Assembly: GCA_964606085.1 (NCBI GenBank)
Contig: CAZSFD010000037.1
Location: 1 to 46,373, forward strand
Reading direction: 5' to 3'
DNA: 46,373 nucleotides
Origin: CAIQJJ01 sp964606085
GTDB taxonomy: Bacteria; Chloroflexota; Anaerolineae; Anaerolineales; UBA4823
A model generated the notes under the pieces. That model was not told where the DNA came from. It searched no databases and saw only the letters and a program-made list of their open reading frames with translations. Position numbers and translations under genes: made by a program. Of the stretch, positions 7,313 through 13,958 are shown in pieces. The stretch's first letter is position 1; every line of letters starts with the position of its first letter.

Positions 7313-8518
7313 TTAAGGCGCTTCGGTCGGTTCGGGCGTGGCTGGGCCATAGAGACAGTAGTTGAGGCCCTCGGTGGCGTTGTAGAACGAAACGGCGTCT
7401 TCGGCGGTGTTTTGCAGGATCAACTGGAAGATTGGCACGGCTTCGGTGCACAGGTCTTGTTTGGTAAGCGAGAGGCCGTAGACGGAGTAGTAGTAATCTA
7501 TGTTTTCGATGGTGTCGAAGGGGATGCCTTCGACGATTTCGCCATTTGCAGTAGTGCCGCCGCGCACGTAGAGGCCCAGTTCTTGCGAGGCGCGTGGGTA
7601 GTCGCGGCCTTCGCGGTAGAGATAAAAGCCCAATACACCATGCCACAGCGGGTTGGTGGGGTCAATTTTGACGGCCTGTTCGGCGTATTGCACGGCCTTG
7701 CCATATTGTCCGGCGGCAAACTGCGTGCGGGCCAGTTCGCGCGGGATTTCGGGGTTGGTGGGGTTGAATGAGACGGCCTGGTTGAATTCCTGCACGGCGC
7801 TGTCGTAATCTTGCAGATAGTAGTAGACGCGCCCCAGGCGGAAATGCAGTTCCCACAATTTATCGTTGATGGCGATGGCGGCCTGGTATTCCTGCACGGC
7901 TTCGGCGAGGTTGCCGCTGTTTTCGAGTACATAACCGCGGGCGCGGTAGCTTTCGAGCAGATCGGGGTCGAGCGTTTTGGCCCTTTTGGATGCTTCGCTG
8001 GCTTCTTCCAGGTTGCCGTAGGCGTCGGCGTCAATCAGCACTTCGGCCAGGTAGGCGTAGGCGGCGGCGTTGCTGCCATCGAGTTCGATGGCCTTGCGGA
8101 TCGAGCCTTCGGCGGCGAGGTAATCTTGCAGTTGGGTCAGCGCCCAGCCCTTGGTGGCATGGGCCATGGCATAGTCGGGGTTCAAGATCAGCGCCCGCTC
8201 GGCGGAATCGAGGGCGGCTTCATATTGGCCGTCGAAGACCTGCAGGCGCGCCAGTTCGACATAGGTGGCCGGGTTGGCCGGGTCTACCAGGATGGCCTGT
8301 TGGTAGGACTCTATCGCCGGTTTGACCTTGCCCTGGATGAACAGGTCGCGGCCCTCGTTGAGAAATGAATCGGGGCTGCGGGTTGGCGTGCGGGTAGGTT
8401 GGAAGCGTTCGGGCAGGGTTGGCACTTCGACCTGGTAGAAGTACCACATTGCGCCAATCAGGCTCAAGAGGAACAGGATTGTGAGGGGGTTGGAGGGTTT
8501 GCGGCTTTTGCGCCGCAT
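7313..8518 (-). CDS. Membrane-anchored TPR protein (second paralog)
   Basis: 401-aa protein with a positively charged N-terminus (MRRKSRKP), one membrane segment (about residues 12-30, LTILFLLSLIGAMWYFY) and a Thr/Pro linker. About seven tetratricopeptide repeats follow (for example AIESYQQAILVDPANPATY and AVQEYQAAIAINDKLWEL). The C-terminal region has YYYSVYGLSL and two Cys, related to the end of the 5772-7250 product. The start is uncertain: an in-frame ATG at 8545 lies 3 bases after the HerA-like stop, and neither start has a strong ribosome site. I prefer 8518 because it gives the usual short basic N-tail. It is likely translated with the HerA-like gene. Confidence 0.8.
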   Translation of the reverse strand: MRRKSRKPSNPLTILFLLSLIGAMWYFYQVEVPTLPERFQPTRTPTRSPDSFLNEGRDLFIQGKVKPAIESYQQAILVDPANPATYVELARLQVFDGQYEAALDSAERALILNPDYAMAHATKGWALTQLQDYLAAEGSIRKAIELDGSNAAAYAYLAEVLIDADAYGNLEEASEASKRAKTLDPDLLESYRARGYVLENSGNLAEAVQEYQAAIAINDKLWELHFRLGRVYYYLQDYDSAVQEFNQAVSFNPTNPEIPRELARTQFAAGQYGKAVQYAEQAVKIDPTNPLWHGVLGFYLYREGRDYPRASQELGLYVRGGTTANGEIVEGIPFDTIENIDYYYSVYGLSLTKQDLCTEAVPIFQLILQNTAEDAVSFYNATEGLNYCLYGPATPEPTEAP

Positions 8519-8548
8519 GTTTAGTTGACCGCCACGTAGGTACATAAT

Positions 8549-10261
8549 TTATCCGAATCCGAGTTCGCGCAAATTCTGTTCCACGCTTTTCCGTCCACCG
8601 CTCTTTCCCAACAACTCTTTCCAGAACTTCTCATCGTAGCGCCGCGAGCGCACCGGCAGCGGCATGGGCACCCCCCAGCCGAGCAGCAGCACTTCTTCTT
8701 TGGGCTGCAAACGCGCCAACATGCCGCGCAGCGCCTCGCGCCCGGCCAGGCCCGACAGCACCGCATGGATGTCATCTTCGTCGCCCAGCCAGCCAGAGAT
8801 GCGTGTGCCTAGCTGCGACATGACTTCATCGTAGATTTGCGAGGGGCGCTGGTCAATGATCAGCAGGGTGACGTAGTATTTGCGCAGTTCGCGGGCAATG
8901 GTGCTGAAGGTGGTTTGGGCGGCCATCTCGCGGTTGAGCAGCTTGTGGGCTTCCTCAACGACGATCACCAGCGGGCGGGGTTCGCCCTGGCCGGTGGAGC
9001 GGAACTGGTTGGTGCGCGCTTCCCAGGCATCGCGGATGCGGCGGGTGAGCAGGTTGCTGACCAGCAGATAGTCGAGGTCGCTCTCGAAGTGGCCGAACGA
9101 CAGGATGACGTGCTTGCCGGCTTCGAGCGTGCGGATGATCTCGCCGACCGTGTCGGCGGCGGGCTGTTCGACGATGTATTCGCGCCCGAACAGGCGGCGC
9201 AGCTTATCTTGCAGACCCTCGGCGGCCATCTGGTTGACGCCATGGGCGATGGCCCAGGCGGCCACGCTATCGGGGTGCGGCACGCGCTTAACCTTGCCGC
9301 GCTCGTCTTCCACTTCCACTTCTTCGCGGTTCATTTCGCTGAAACGCTGGAACCAGTCTTTACCAAAAGTTTGCTGCAGGGCGTAGAGTGTGGTGGGGGT
9401 GGTTTCGCGCAGGTTGAGTTCGCGGGCGAGCATTTCGATGTCGGCGGGGGTGATGTCGCTCATGGCGACTTCGAGGTTGAAATCGGGGGTTTTGCCGCGG
9501 ATCAGCGCCCCGCGGCCCAGGCCCACCATGCGCACTTTGGCCGGGAACTTGCTTTTCAGCCCGACCACGGTCTGGCCGGTATCGGAGGCGGTGTCGTCGT
9601 AGCCGTATTCGTTGTGCATATCCAGCACCATCACGGCGGCCACGTCAGCCTGCATCAGCCCGGCCAGCACGATGCGGGTCAGGAACGATTTGCCCGTGCC
9701 GGTTGCGCCAAACACGCCTGACGAGCGCTGGACGAGCTTCTTCAGGTCAATGCACACCGGATGCCCCTGCTCACGCGTGTAGCCGATGACGAAGTTGCCT
9801 TCTTTCTCGCTGTCGCCGTAAATTTCGGCGATGTCGCCGGGGGAGGCCAGGCGCACCGGGGCGTGGTGCGGCGGGATGGTTTTGATCGGCAGGGGGCGCG
9901 GGTCTTCGGGGTGGGTGGCGCGCCAGGCGGCGTACGCCGGCGCGCCAGGGTCGGGGCCGCGTTCGAGCATGAGGGCGGGCAGCACTTCGAGGTTGGTGTA
10001 GAGCGTCTGGCCGGAGAGCAGGCGGGCAATTTCGGGGTGGATGCGCCCTTCCAGGCGTTCGTCGGCGAAGCGCGGGTCGGTGGCGCCGAGCTGTAAATCG
10101 GTCACCAGGCCGTAAAATTGCCAATCGCCGCTTTCGATGACGACGAAGCCGCCTTCTTGCACATCGAGGGCATCTACGGTCAGGCGCACGCGCAAATTTT
10201 CTTTCAGCCCGCCGCCGACGATATAGCCGATGGTGTCATTGTTTGCCAAACCTTTGTCCAT
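8549..10261 (-). CDS. HerA-like DUF87 ATPase
   Basis: 570-aa ATPase of the HerA/FtsK superfamily (DUF87). An N-terminal barrel-like region (about residues 1-95) precedes Walker A GATGTGKS at 185-192, Walker B LVIVVEEAH at 431-439, and the helix/strand RELRKYYVTLLIIDQRPSQI with a likely arginine finger near 458-460. HerA proteins form hexameric DNA pumps, usually with the nuclease NurA. No NurA is encoded nearby, and here the partners are two membrane TPR proteins in the same operon. The ATG at 10261 has AGGAGA 7 bases ahead and TATAAT at 10286-10281. Whether it moves DNA or acts in another assembly cannot be told from the sequence. Confidence 0.85.
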   Translation of the reverse strand: MDKGLANNDTIGYIVGGGLKENLRVRLTVDALDVQEGGFVVIESGDWQFYGLVTDLQLGATDPRFADERLEGRIHPEIARLLSGQTLYTNLEVLPALMLERGPDPGAPAYAAWRATHPEDPRPLPIKTIPPHHAPVRLASPGDIAEIYGDSEKEGNFVIGYTREQGHPVCIDLKKLVQRSSGVFGATGTGKSFLTRIVLAGLMQADVAAVMVLDMHNEYGYDDTASDTGQTVVGLKSKFPAKVRMVGLGRGALIRGKTPDFNLEVAMSDITPADIEMLARELNLRETTPTTLYALQQTFGKDWFQRFSEMNREEVEVEDERGKVKRVPHPDSVAAWAIAHGVNQMAAEGLQDKLRRLFGREYIVEQPAADTVGEIIRTLEAGKHVILSFGHFESDLDYLLVSNLLTRRIRDAWEARTNQFRSTGQGEPRPLVIVVEEAHKLLNREMAAQTTFSTIARELRKYYVTLLIIDQRPSQIYDEVMSQLGTRISGWLGDEDDIHAVLSGLAGREALRGMLARLQPKEEVLLLGWGVPMPLPVRSRRYDEKFWKELLGKSGGRKSVEQNLRELGFG

Positions 10262-10268
10262 AGGGTGT

Positions 10269-10286
10269 TCTCCTGGCTGGATTATA
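10269..10286 (-). promoter_or_regulatory. -10 box and ribosome site of HerA-like gene
   Basis: Reading leftwards, TATAAT (10286-10281) stands 19 bases before the ATG, and AGGAGA (10274-10269) gives a good ribosome site within a leader of only about a dozen bases. No convincing -35 is seen. The upstream side overlaps the divergent merR promoter (10302-10332), so the two genes may be co-regulated. Confidence 0.55.
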
Positions 10287-10301
10287 CTGTGACTTTCCCC
10301 C

Positions 10302-10332
10302 TTGACTCTCCCCCTGGGGCAGACTGTATACT
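10302..10332 (+). promoter_or_regulatory. MerR-type promoter/operator with 19-bp spacer
   Basis: TTGACT (10302-10307) and TATACT (10327-10332) are separated by 19 bp instead of 17. The spacer carries a dyad (CTCCCC / GGGGCAG). Long spacers with a central dyad are the hallmark of promoters that MerR-family activators untwist, and the CTCTCCCC half closely resembles those recognised by multidrug-responsive members such as BmrR. This fits autoregulation of the MerR gene at 10460. Confidence 0.7.
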
Positions 10333-10351
10333 CCCATCATCGAACGTTCGA

Positions 10352-10444
10352 GTAGGGGCGACCCGCCAGCGCTGGCCCATGCCTCATCTGGCAAAGATTG
10401 TATGCCCAACGATGTTCCATCTGAACCAGATGGGTCGCCCCTAC
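10352..10444. repeat. 93-bp element with 13-bp terminal inverted repeats
   Basis: Bounded by GTAGGGGCGACCC (10352-10364) and its exact inverse ending at 10444. It contains an inner hairpin CCATCTG-AAC-CAGATGG near 10418-10434. It lies between the merR promoter and start codon, so it would form most of the 5' leader. It is too short to encode anything and looks like a miniature inverted-repeat element. Confidence 0.75.
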
Positions 10445-10459
10445 AACATCAAACATCCT

Positions 10460-11815
10460 ATGCTCAAGATCGGTGACTTCTCCAAACTCGCTCACGTAAC
10501 CATCAAGACCTTGCGTCATTACGATGAACTCGGTCTGCTGCGCCCGGTGTGGATTGACCGCTACACCAGCTACCGCTACTACGCGCTGGAACAACTGCCG
10601 CGGCTCAACCGCATTTTGGCGCTCAAAGACCTGGGCTTCTCGCTCGAACAGATCGGCGAACTGCTGCACGAAAACCTGCCATCTGACCGCTTGCGCCAGT
10701 TCTTCGACCGCAAACAGGCCGAGCTTCAGGCCCAGGTGCAGGCTGAACAGGCGCGCCTGGCGCGGGTGGCCCAACGCCTGCGCCAGATCGAGCAGGAGGG
10801 CTGCCTGCCAGCCCACGAGGTGACGCTGAAGGCACTGCCGGCTGCGCCAACGGCCTCGCTGCGGGCGATGATCCCGGTGCTGGATGAACTGCCGCAGCAA
10901 ACCGGGCTGATGCGGGCGCTGGTGAACCAGTTTGTGCAGCAGAACAACCTGTGCCCGGCGGGGCCGTGGCTGACGCTCTTTCACTCGCCCGATTACGCCG
11001 AGCGTAACCTGGATGTGGAAGTGGCCCTGCCATTGGATGGTCTGCCGCGCAAACGCCTCGCCACCGGCAGCCGTCACATCACCCTCGGCACGCTGCCCGA
11101 AGTGGAACAGGCGGCCAGCGTCCTCCTGCCAGGCGGTGCTGACCCAACCGCGGCCTACTCGGTGCTGTACACCTGGGCCGAACAGGCCGGCTACCTGGCG
11201 GGCGCGCCGCTGCGTGAAGTGCTGCTACAAGACCCGGCCCCGCCTGGCAGTGGCAGCGCCGCCGTCACCTTCATCGAAACCCAGTTGCCGGTGACGAGCA
11301 AGCTGATCTACCAAAAATCCTACCAAACCAACCCCTACCGAAAGGACTCTGAAATGGAACCCAAATTTGTCTCTCTCCCCGCCTTTACCGTGGTCGGCAT
11401 GAGCTATGTCGGCAAGAACGCCAACCAGGAGATCGCCCAGATGTGGGGCGTTTTCAACCAGGTCTCTGACCAGATCAAACACCGCGACCCTGAAGCGGCC
11501 CTGGGCGTCTGCCTGATGCCGCCCGGCCTGCCTGAAGGCGAGTTCGAATACGTCGCCAGCTTCAAGGTGGGGCAGGTGGAAGATGTGCCGGAAGGCATGG
11601 TGGTGCGCCAGGTGCCCGCGCAAGATTACGCCGTGTTCGCCCACGTTGGTTCGCTCGAAAAATTGCGTGATACCTACAATTACATCTACCACGTCTGGCT
11701 GCCCCAATCGGGCTACCAGCGCACCGATGGGCCTGACATCGAGTATTATGATGAAGATTTCACCGATTTCGCCCCCGATTCGCGCTTTTACATCTATGTG
11801 CCGGTGAAGAAGTAA
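10460..11815 (+). CDS. MerR regulator with two GyrI-like effector domains
   Basis: 451-aa transcription factor. Residues 1-70 are a MerR winged helix (IGDFSKLAHVTIKTLRHYDELGLL, then YTSYRYY), followed by a coiled coil (about 75-115). The next part (about 120-285, ending near the proline-rich YQTNPYRK) resembles one GyrI-like ligand-binding domain, and residues 299-451 form a second, starting at MEPKFVSLPAFTVVGM. BmrR-like regulators normally have one such domain. The ATG at 11354 that opens the second domain has AAAGGA 7 bases ahead and would give a 153-aa stand-alone protein, so it may also be translated separately or be a recent fusion. The long frame continues far upstream of 10460, but that stretch is leader and the divergent gene. 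Confidence 0.85.
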   Translation: MLKIGDFSKLAHVTIKTLRHYDELGLLRPVWIDRYTSYRYYALEQLPRLNRILALKDLGFSLEQIGELLHENLPSDRLRQFFDRKQAELQAQVQAEQARLARVAQRLRQIEQEGCLPAHEVTLKALPAAPTASLRAMIPVLDELPQQTGLMRALVNQFVQQNNLCPAGPWLTLFHSPDYAERNLDVEVALPLDGLPRKRLATGSRHITLGTLPEVEQAASVLLPGGADPTAAYSVLYTWAEQAGYLAGAPLREVLLQDPAPPGSGSAAVTFIETQLPVTSKLIYQKSYQTNPYRKDSEMEPKFVSLPAFTVVGMSYVGKNANQEIAQMWGVFNQVSDQIKHRDPEAALGVCLMPPGLPEGEFEYVASFKVGQVEDVPEGMVVRQVPAQDYAVFAHVGSLEKLRDTYNYIYHVWLPQSGYQRTDGPDIEYYDEDFTDFAPDSRFYIYVPVKK

Positions 11816-11830
11816 CCCAGATAAAGCCCC

Positions 11831-11878
11831 TAAAACGAACCATCCCTGGCCGGTTTTGACCAGGGATGGTTCGTTTTA
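11831..11878. terminator. Strong bidirectional intrinsic terminator
   Basis: A perfect 19-bp stem (11831-11849 with 11860-11878) with a 10-base loop, with TTTTA at the 3' end for the plus-strand merR transcript and TAAAA symmetrically on the other side. It lies 16 bp after the MerR stop and just past the end of the minus-strand pseudogene. Confidence 0.8.
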
Positions 11879-11884
11879 CGAGCC

Positions 11885-12078
11885 TTATTGCAGCGCATCC
11901 AGCAGGCGATCCAGGTCGCCATCATTGTAGGGTGGGCGTTTGCGGATTTTGTTGTAAAGCCTGAAGCTGGCGAAAAATGTGTTGGCGGAATTTACCTGGC
12001 AGTGCCCGAAGTTCTTTTCGGGCTTCATCCAAAACTTCAACGTGGCCTCGCTGATGTGCAGGCTGCGGACGATTTCCC
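11885..12078 (-). pseudogene. RelE/ParE-like toxin remnant fused to a LuxR fragment
   Basis: Two reading frames together give pieces of a RelE-type toxin. One frame has EARKELRALPGKFRQHIF (N-terminal helices; compare LREIESLPGNMRQRI in the intact toxin at 17971). The other has KIRKRPPYNDGDLDRLLD (C-terminus; compare VRKRPPYDYGDLEGLL). The roughly 40 residues between are missing, and the frame changes. At the upstream end, 12041-12068 is identical over 28 bases to the DNA coding the helix-turn-helix of the response regulator (12917-12944), reading SLHISEAT in the same frame. The gene is therefore dead and looks like a recombination product. Confidence 0.65.
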
Positions 12079-12309
12079 TTATGCACATTCCAAAATTTTT
12101 CCCACCTCACGCAACGCCACTTTATGCTCTTTCAGATTCCTTTCAGCTTCTTCCAATTTTTGCATGGTATGGCGATCATAGTATCGTTCCCCGCATGTCT
12201 GGCAAACCAATACTTGCACGGGAATATATACCATATCATTTCCGATAGCCAGAAGCTCTTGAACAGCCTGGTTGCGAATTTCGCTGCCGTGACAAATGAC
12301 GCATTTCAT
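12079..12309 (-). CDS. YgiT-type zinc-finger protein (probable antitoxin)
   Basis: 76-aa protein with two CxxC pairs (MKCVIC at 3-6 and VCQTC near 35-38) typical of the MqsA/YgiT zinc-finger antitoxin N-terminal domain, followed by ERYYDRHTMQKLEE and a helical tail ending REVGKILECA. It lacks the DNA-binding C-terminal domain of full MqsA, as is usual for members paired with DUF4258 proteins. The ATG at 12309 has AGGAGA 8 bases ahead. It follows the DUF4258 gene by 23 bp, and the pair is likely a toxin-antitoxin unit with this as the antitoxin. Its stop abuts the broken RelE-like gene. Confidence 0.8.
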   Translation of the reverse strand: MKCVICHGSEIRNQAVQELLAIGNDMVYIPVQVLVCQTCGERYYDRHTMQKLEEAERNLKEHKVALREVGKILECA

Positions 12310-12332
12310 TTCTTTCGTCTCCTGTAATCATC

Positions 12333-12629
12333 TCAGCGTTGCGGATCGGGATGATATACCGTAACAACAATCACTTGCTGTTCTTCCGGGGCATACGCGC
12401 AGACCAGATGTACAGGCCGATGGGGGTAAGTCTTGCCAAAAATCAGTGCGCTTTGATAGGGTGTGTCGTCGGGATATTCCTCGATCACATCACCAGAGAA
12501 AACAGCTTCAAAGACTTCCCGTTCGCTGATCTCACCAAATTCTTCTTGCTTCATCTCGCGGCGTGCATGGCGGGTATATGGCACGGCATTGCGCTGGAAA
12601 CAATCTTTGACAATGGCTACCCAATCCAT
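12333..12629 (-). CDS. DUF4258 protein (probable toxin)
   Basis: 98-aa protein with the DUF4258 pattern: YTRHARREM near the N-terminus, then EREVFEAVFSGDVIEEYPDD and PVHLVCAYAPEEQQVIVVTVYHPD. DUF4258 proteins are small RelE-fold-like proteins commonly encoded with a YgiT zinc finger and treated as toxins. The open frame reaches 12710, but I chose the ATG at 12629 because GAGAGGA precedes it by a suitable distance and MDWVAIVKDC is where family similarity starts. It is the first gene of the pair. Confidence 0.8.
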   Translation of the reverse strand: MDWVAIVKDCFQRNAVPYTRHARREMKQEEFGEISEREVFEAVFSGDVIEEYPDDTPYQSALIFGKTYPHRPVHLVCAYAPEEQQVIVVTVYHPDPQR

Positions 12630-12699
12630 CCTGTTTTCCTCTCGGGCAAGCGATTCCATTATGCTCCACGCAAATGGATTGAAGGTTGCAGGGGAGTTC

Positions 12700-12777
12700 C
12701 TAACCCGCATAAAGCGGAAGAGCTAAAGCGCTTATCCTGGAAATTCTTGCTTTTTGTGCAAGGAGTTGGCGGGTTAG
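12700..12777. repeat. 9-bp inverted repeat bordering the DUF4258 leader
   Basis: CTAACCCGC (12700-12708) and its inverse GCGGGTTAG (12769-12777) enclose 60 bases that themselves contain a weaker AAGCGCTT palindrome. The segment lies between the DUF4258 gene and the end of the response-regulator gene. It may mark the border of an inserted toxin-antitoxin block, or be chance. Confidence 0.35.
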
Positions 12778-12790
12778 GCACTAATCTGGA

Positions 12791-13450
12791 TTATATCCCG
12801 TCTCGATGCTCGGTCTTTTCCAGCGCAATGATCCCCTTTTGCAGCGCCAGCGTGACGGCCTGCGTGCGGTCGTTGACCCCCAATTTGCTAAAAACGTGTA
12901 ACAGGTGCGATTTGACCGTGGCCTCGCTGATGTGCAGGCTGCGGGCGATCTCTTTGTTGCTGGCCCCGCGTGCCACCTGGCTGAGTACATCCAGCTCGCG
13001 TTCGCTGAGCGGTGTCTCGGCGGGGGCGCGCAGTTGGCCCATCAGGCGGGTGGCCACCGAGGGCGACAGGTAGCTCTGCCCCTGGGCGGTGGCGTGGATG
13101 GCGCGGTAGAGTTCGTCGCGCGGGGCGTCTTTTAGAATGTAGCCGGTGGCCCCGGCTTCGATGGCTTTCAGGATGTCGGCGTCGCTGTCGTAGGTGGTCA
13201 GCACCAGGATTTGGCCGGGAAAATGGTGCTGGCGCAGATGATTGATGGCGGCCACCCCATCCAGCACAGGCATCCGCAAATCCATCAGGATCACCTGCGG
13301 GTGGAGCGCCTCGGCCTGCGTGATGGCCTCCTGCCCGTTGGCGGCCTCGCCGACCACCTGCAAACCGGGCTGGCCGCTGAGCATCCCCTTCAGGCCGTCG
13401 CGCACGACGGGGTGATCGTCTACGATTAAGATGGTGATCAATGGATTCAT
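12791..13450 (-). CDS. NarL/LuxR-family response regulator
   Basis: 219-aa response regulator. The receiver domain has acidic pair DD at 11-12, phospho-acceptor Asp57 (VILMDLRMP) and Lys107 (YILKDA). A C-terminal LuxR helix-turn-helix has LSERELDVLSQVARGASNKEIARSL and an ISEATVKSHLLHVFSKLGV recognition region. The frame runs upstream to 13591 inside the GNAT gene. I chose the ATG at 13450 because GGGAGA precedes it and MNPLITILIVDDHP is the normal N-terminus. It is last in an operon with a sensor kinase (13944) and ABC-2 exporter, and most likely controls that exporter. Confidence 0.9.
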   Translation of the reverse strand: MNPLITILIVDDHPVVRDGLKGMLSGQPGLQVVGEAANGQEAITQAEALHPQVILMDLRMPVLDGVAAINHLRQHHFPGQILVLTTYDSDADILKAIEAGATGYILKDAPRDELYRAIHATAQGQSYLSPSVATRLMGQLRAPAETPLSERELDVLSQVARGASNKEIARSLHISEATVKSHLLHVFSKLGVNDRTQAVTLALQKGIIALEKTEHRDGI

Positions 13451-13462
13451 CGCTTTCTCCCG

Positions 13463-13488
13463 GTACGACAAAATTAATTTTGTCGTAC
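13463..13488. repeat. 26-bp AAATTAATTT palindrome, copy 1
   Basis: Perfect 26-bp palindrome with core GACAAAATTAATTTTGTC and GTAC ends. It provides the last codons and TAA stop of the GNAT gene and lies 13 bp before the response-regulator start. It is one of five related copies between 13463 and 23387. Confidence 0.85.
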
Positions 13489-13920
13489 TTGCAAGCTGAG
13501 CACAATCTCGCCCATTTCGGGTTCGCCGACCTGCCGAAAGCCCAACCCTTCGTACAACCTTTTTGCGCCTTCCGCACCTTCCACATAACACAGATCGATC
13601 CGGTCGAAGCGGCGCTCTTGTTTGAGCAACGCCAACAGCACCAGCATGGCCTGTTTGCCAAAGCCCTGGCGCTGATAACGCTCGTCAATCATGAACTGCG
13701 AGATGTAGTAACAGCACAGGTCGGGCAAATCGCGTAGCAGCGTGAAGCCGACCATCTGGTCATTGTTATAGATGGCATACGGGCGGGACGTGTCGTAGAA
13801 CACATAGGCTTCGGCGAGCGACTTGGCGTTGGGGGCCACAAAGCGGGCCTGGGCATCGGCCACGTTCAGGCGCATACATTCGCGATAGTTGTCTTGGGTA
13901 ATGGGGGCGAGGTGGATCAA
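13474..13920 (-). CDS. GNAT-family N-acetyltransferase
   Basis: 148-aa acetyltransferase resembling the BltD/SpeG polyamine-type group: IHLAPITQDNYRECMRLNV at the start, FVAPNAKSLAEAYVF, FMIDERYQRQGFGKQAM (acetyl-CoA binding, R/Q-x-x-G-x-G/K) and RLYEGLGFRQVGE near the end. The substrate is not certain. The frame extends to a TTG at 13941, but I favour the TTG at 13920 because CGGAGA stands 6 bases ahead and the upstream codons lie in a palindromic repeat. It lies between the sensor kinase and response-regulator genes. Its stop codon is supplied by palindrome copy 1. Confidence 0.82.
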   Translation of the reverse strand: MIHLAPITQDNYRECMRLNVADAQARFVAPNAKSLAEAYVFYDTSRPYAIYNNDQMVGFTLLRDLPDLCCYYISQFMIDERYQRQGFGKQAMLVLLALLKQERRFDRIDLCYVEGAEGAKRLYEGLGFRQVGEPEMGEIVLSLQVRQN

Positions 13921-13932
13921 GTGATTCTCCGG

Positions 13933-13958
13933 GTAGGGCAAAATTAATCTTGGCCTAC
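13933..13958. repeat. 26-bp AAATTAATTT palindrome, copy 2 (imperfect)
   Basis: Same family as copy 1 with one arm altered (AATCTTGG in place of AATTTTGC). It spans the end of the sensor kinase gene, giving its last two codons (Gln-Asp) and TAA stop, and reaches to the ribosome site of the GNAT gene. Confidence 0.75.

Noticed and set aside
12700..12777. Insertion sequence ends around the DUF4258/YgiT pair
   Set aside because: Only a 9-bp inverted repeat is present, on one side of the pair, with no transposase or target duplication, so it is listed only as a weak repeat.
12339..13073. Plus-strand frame of 244 codons across the DUF4258 region
   Set aside because: It is antisense to the DUF4258 and response-regulator genes, which have clear family motifs, and has no similarity of its own.
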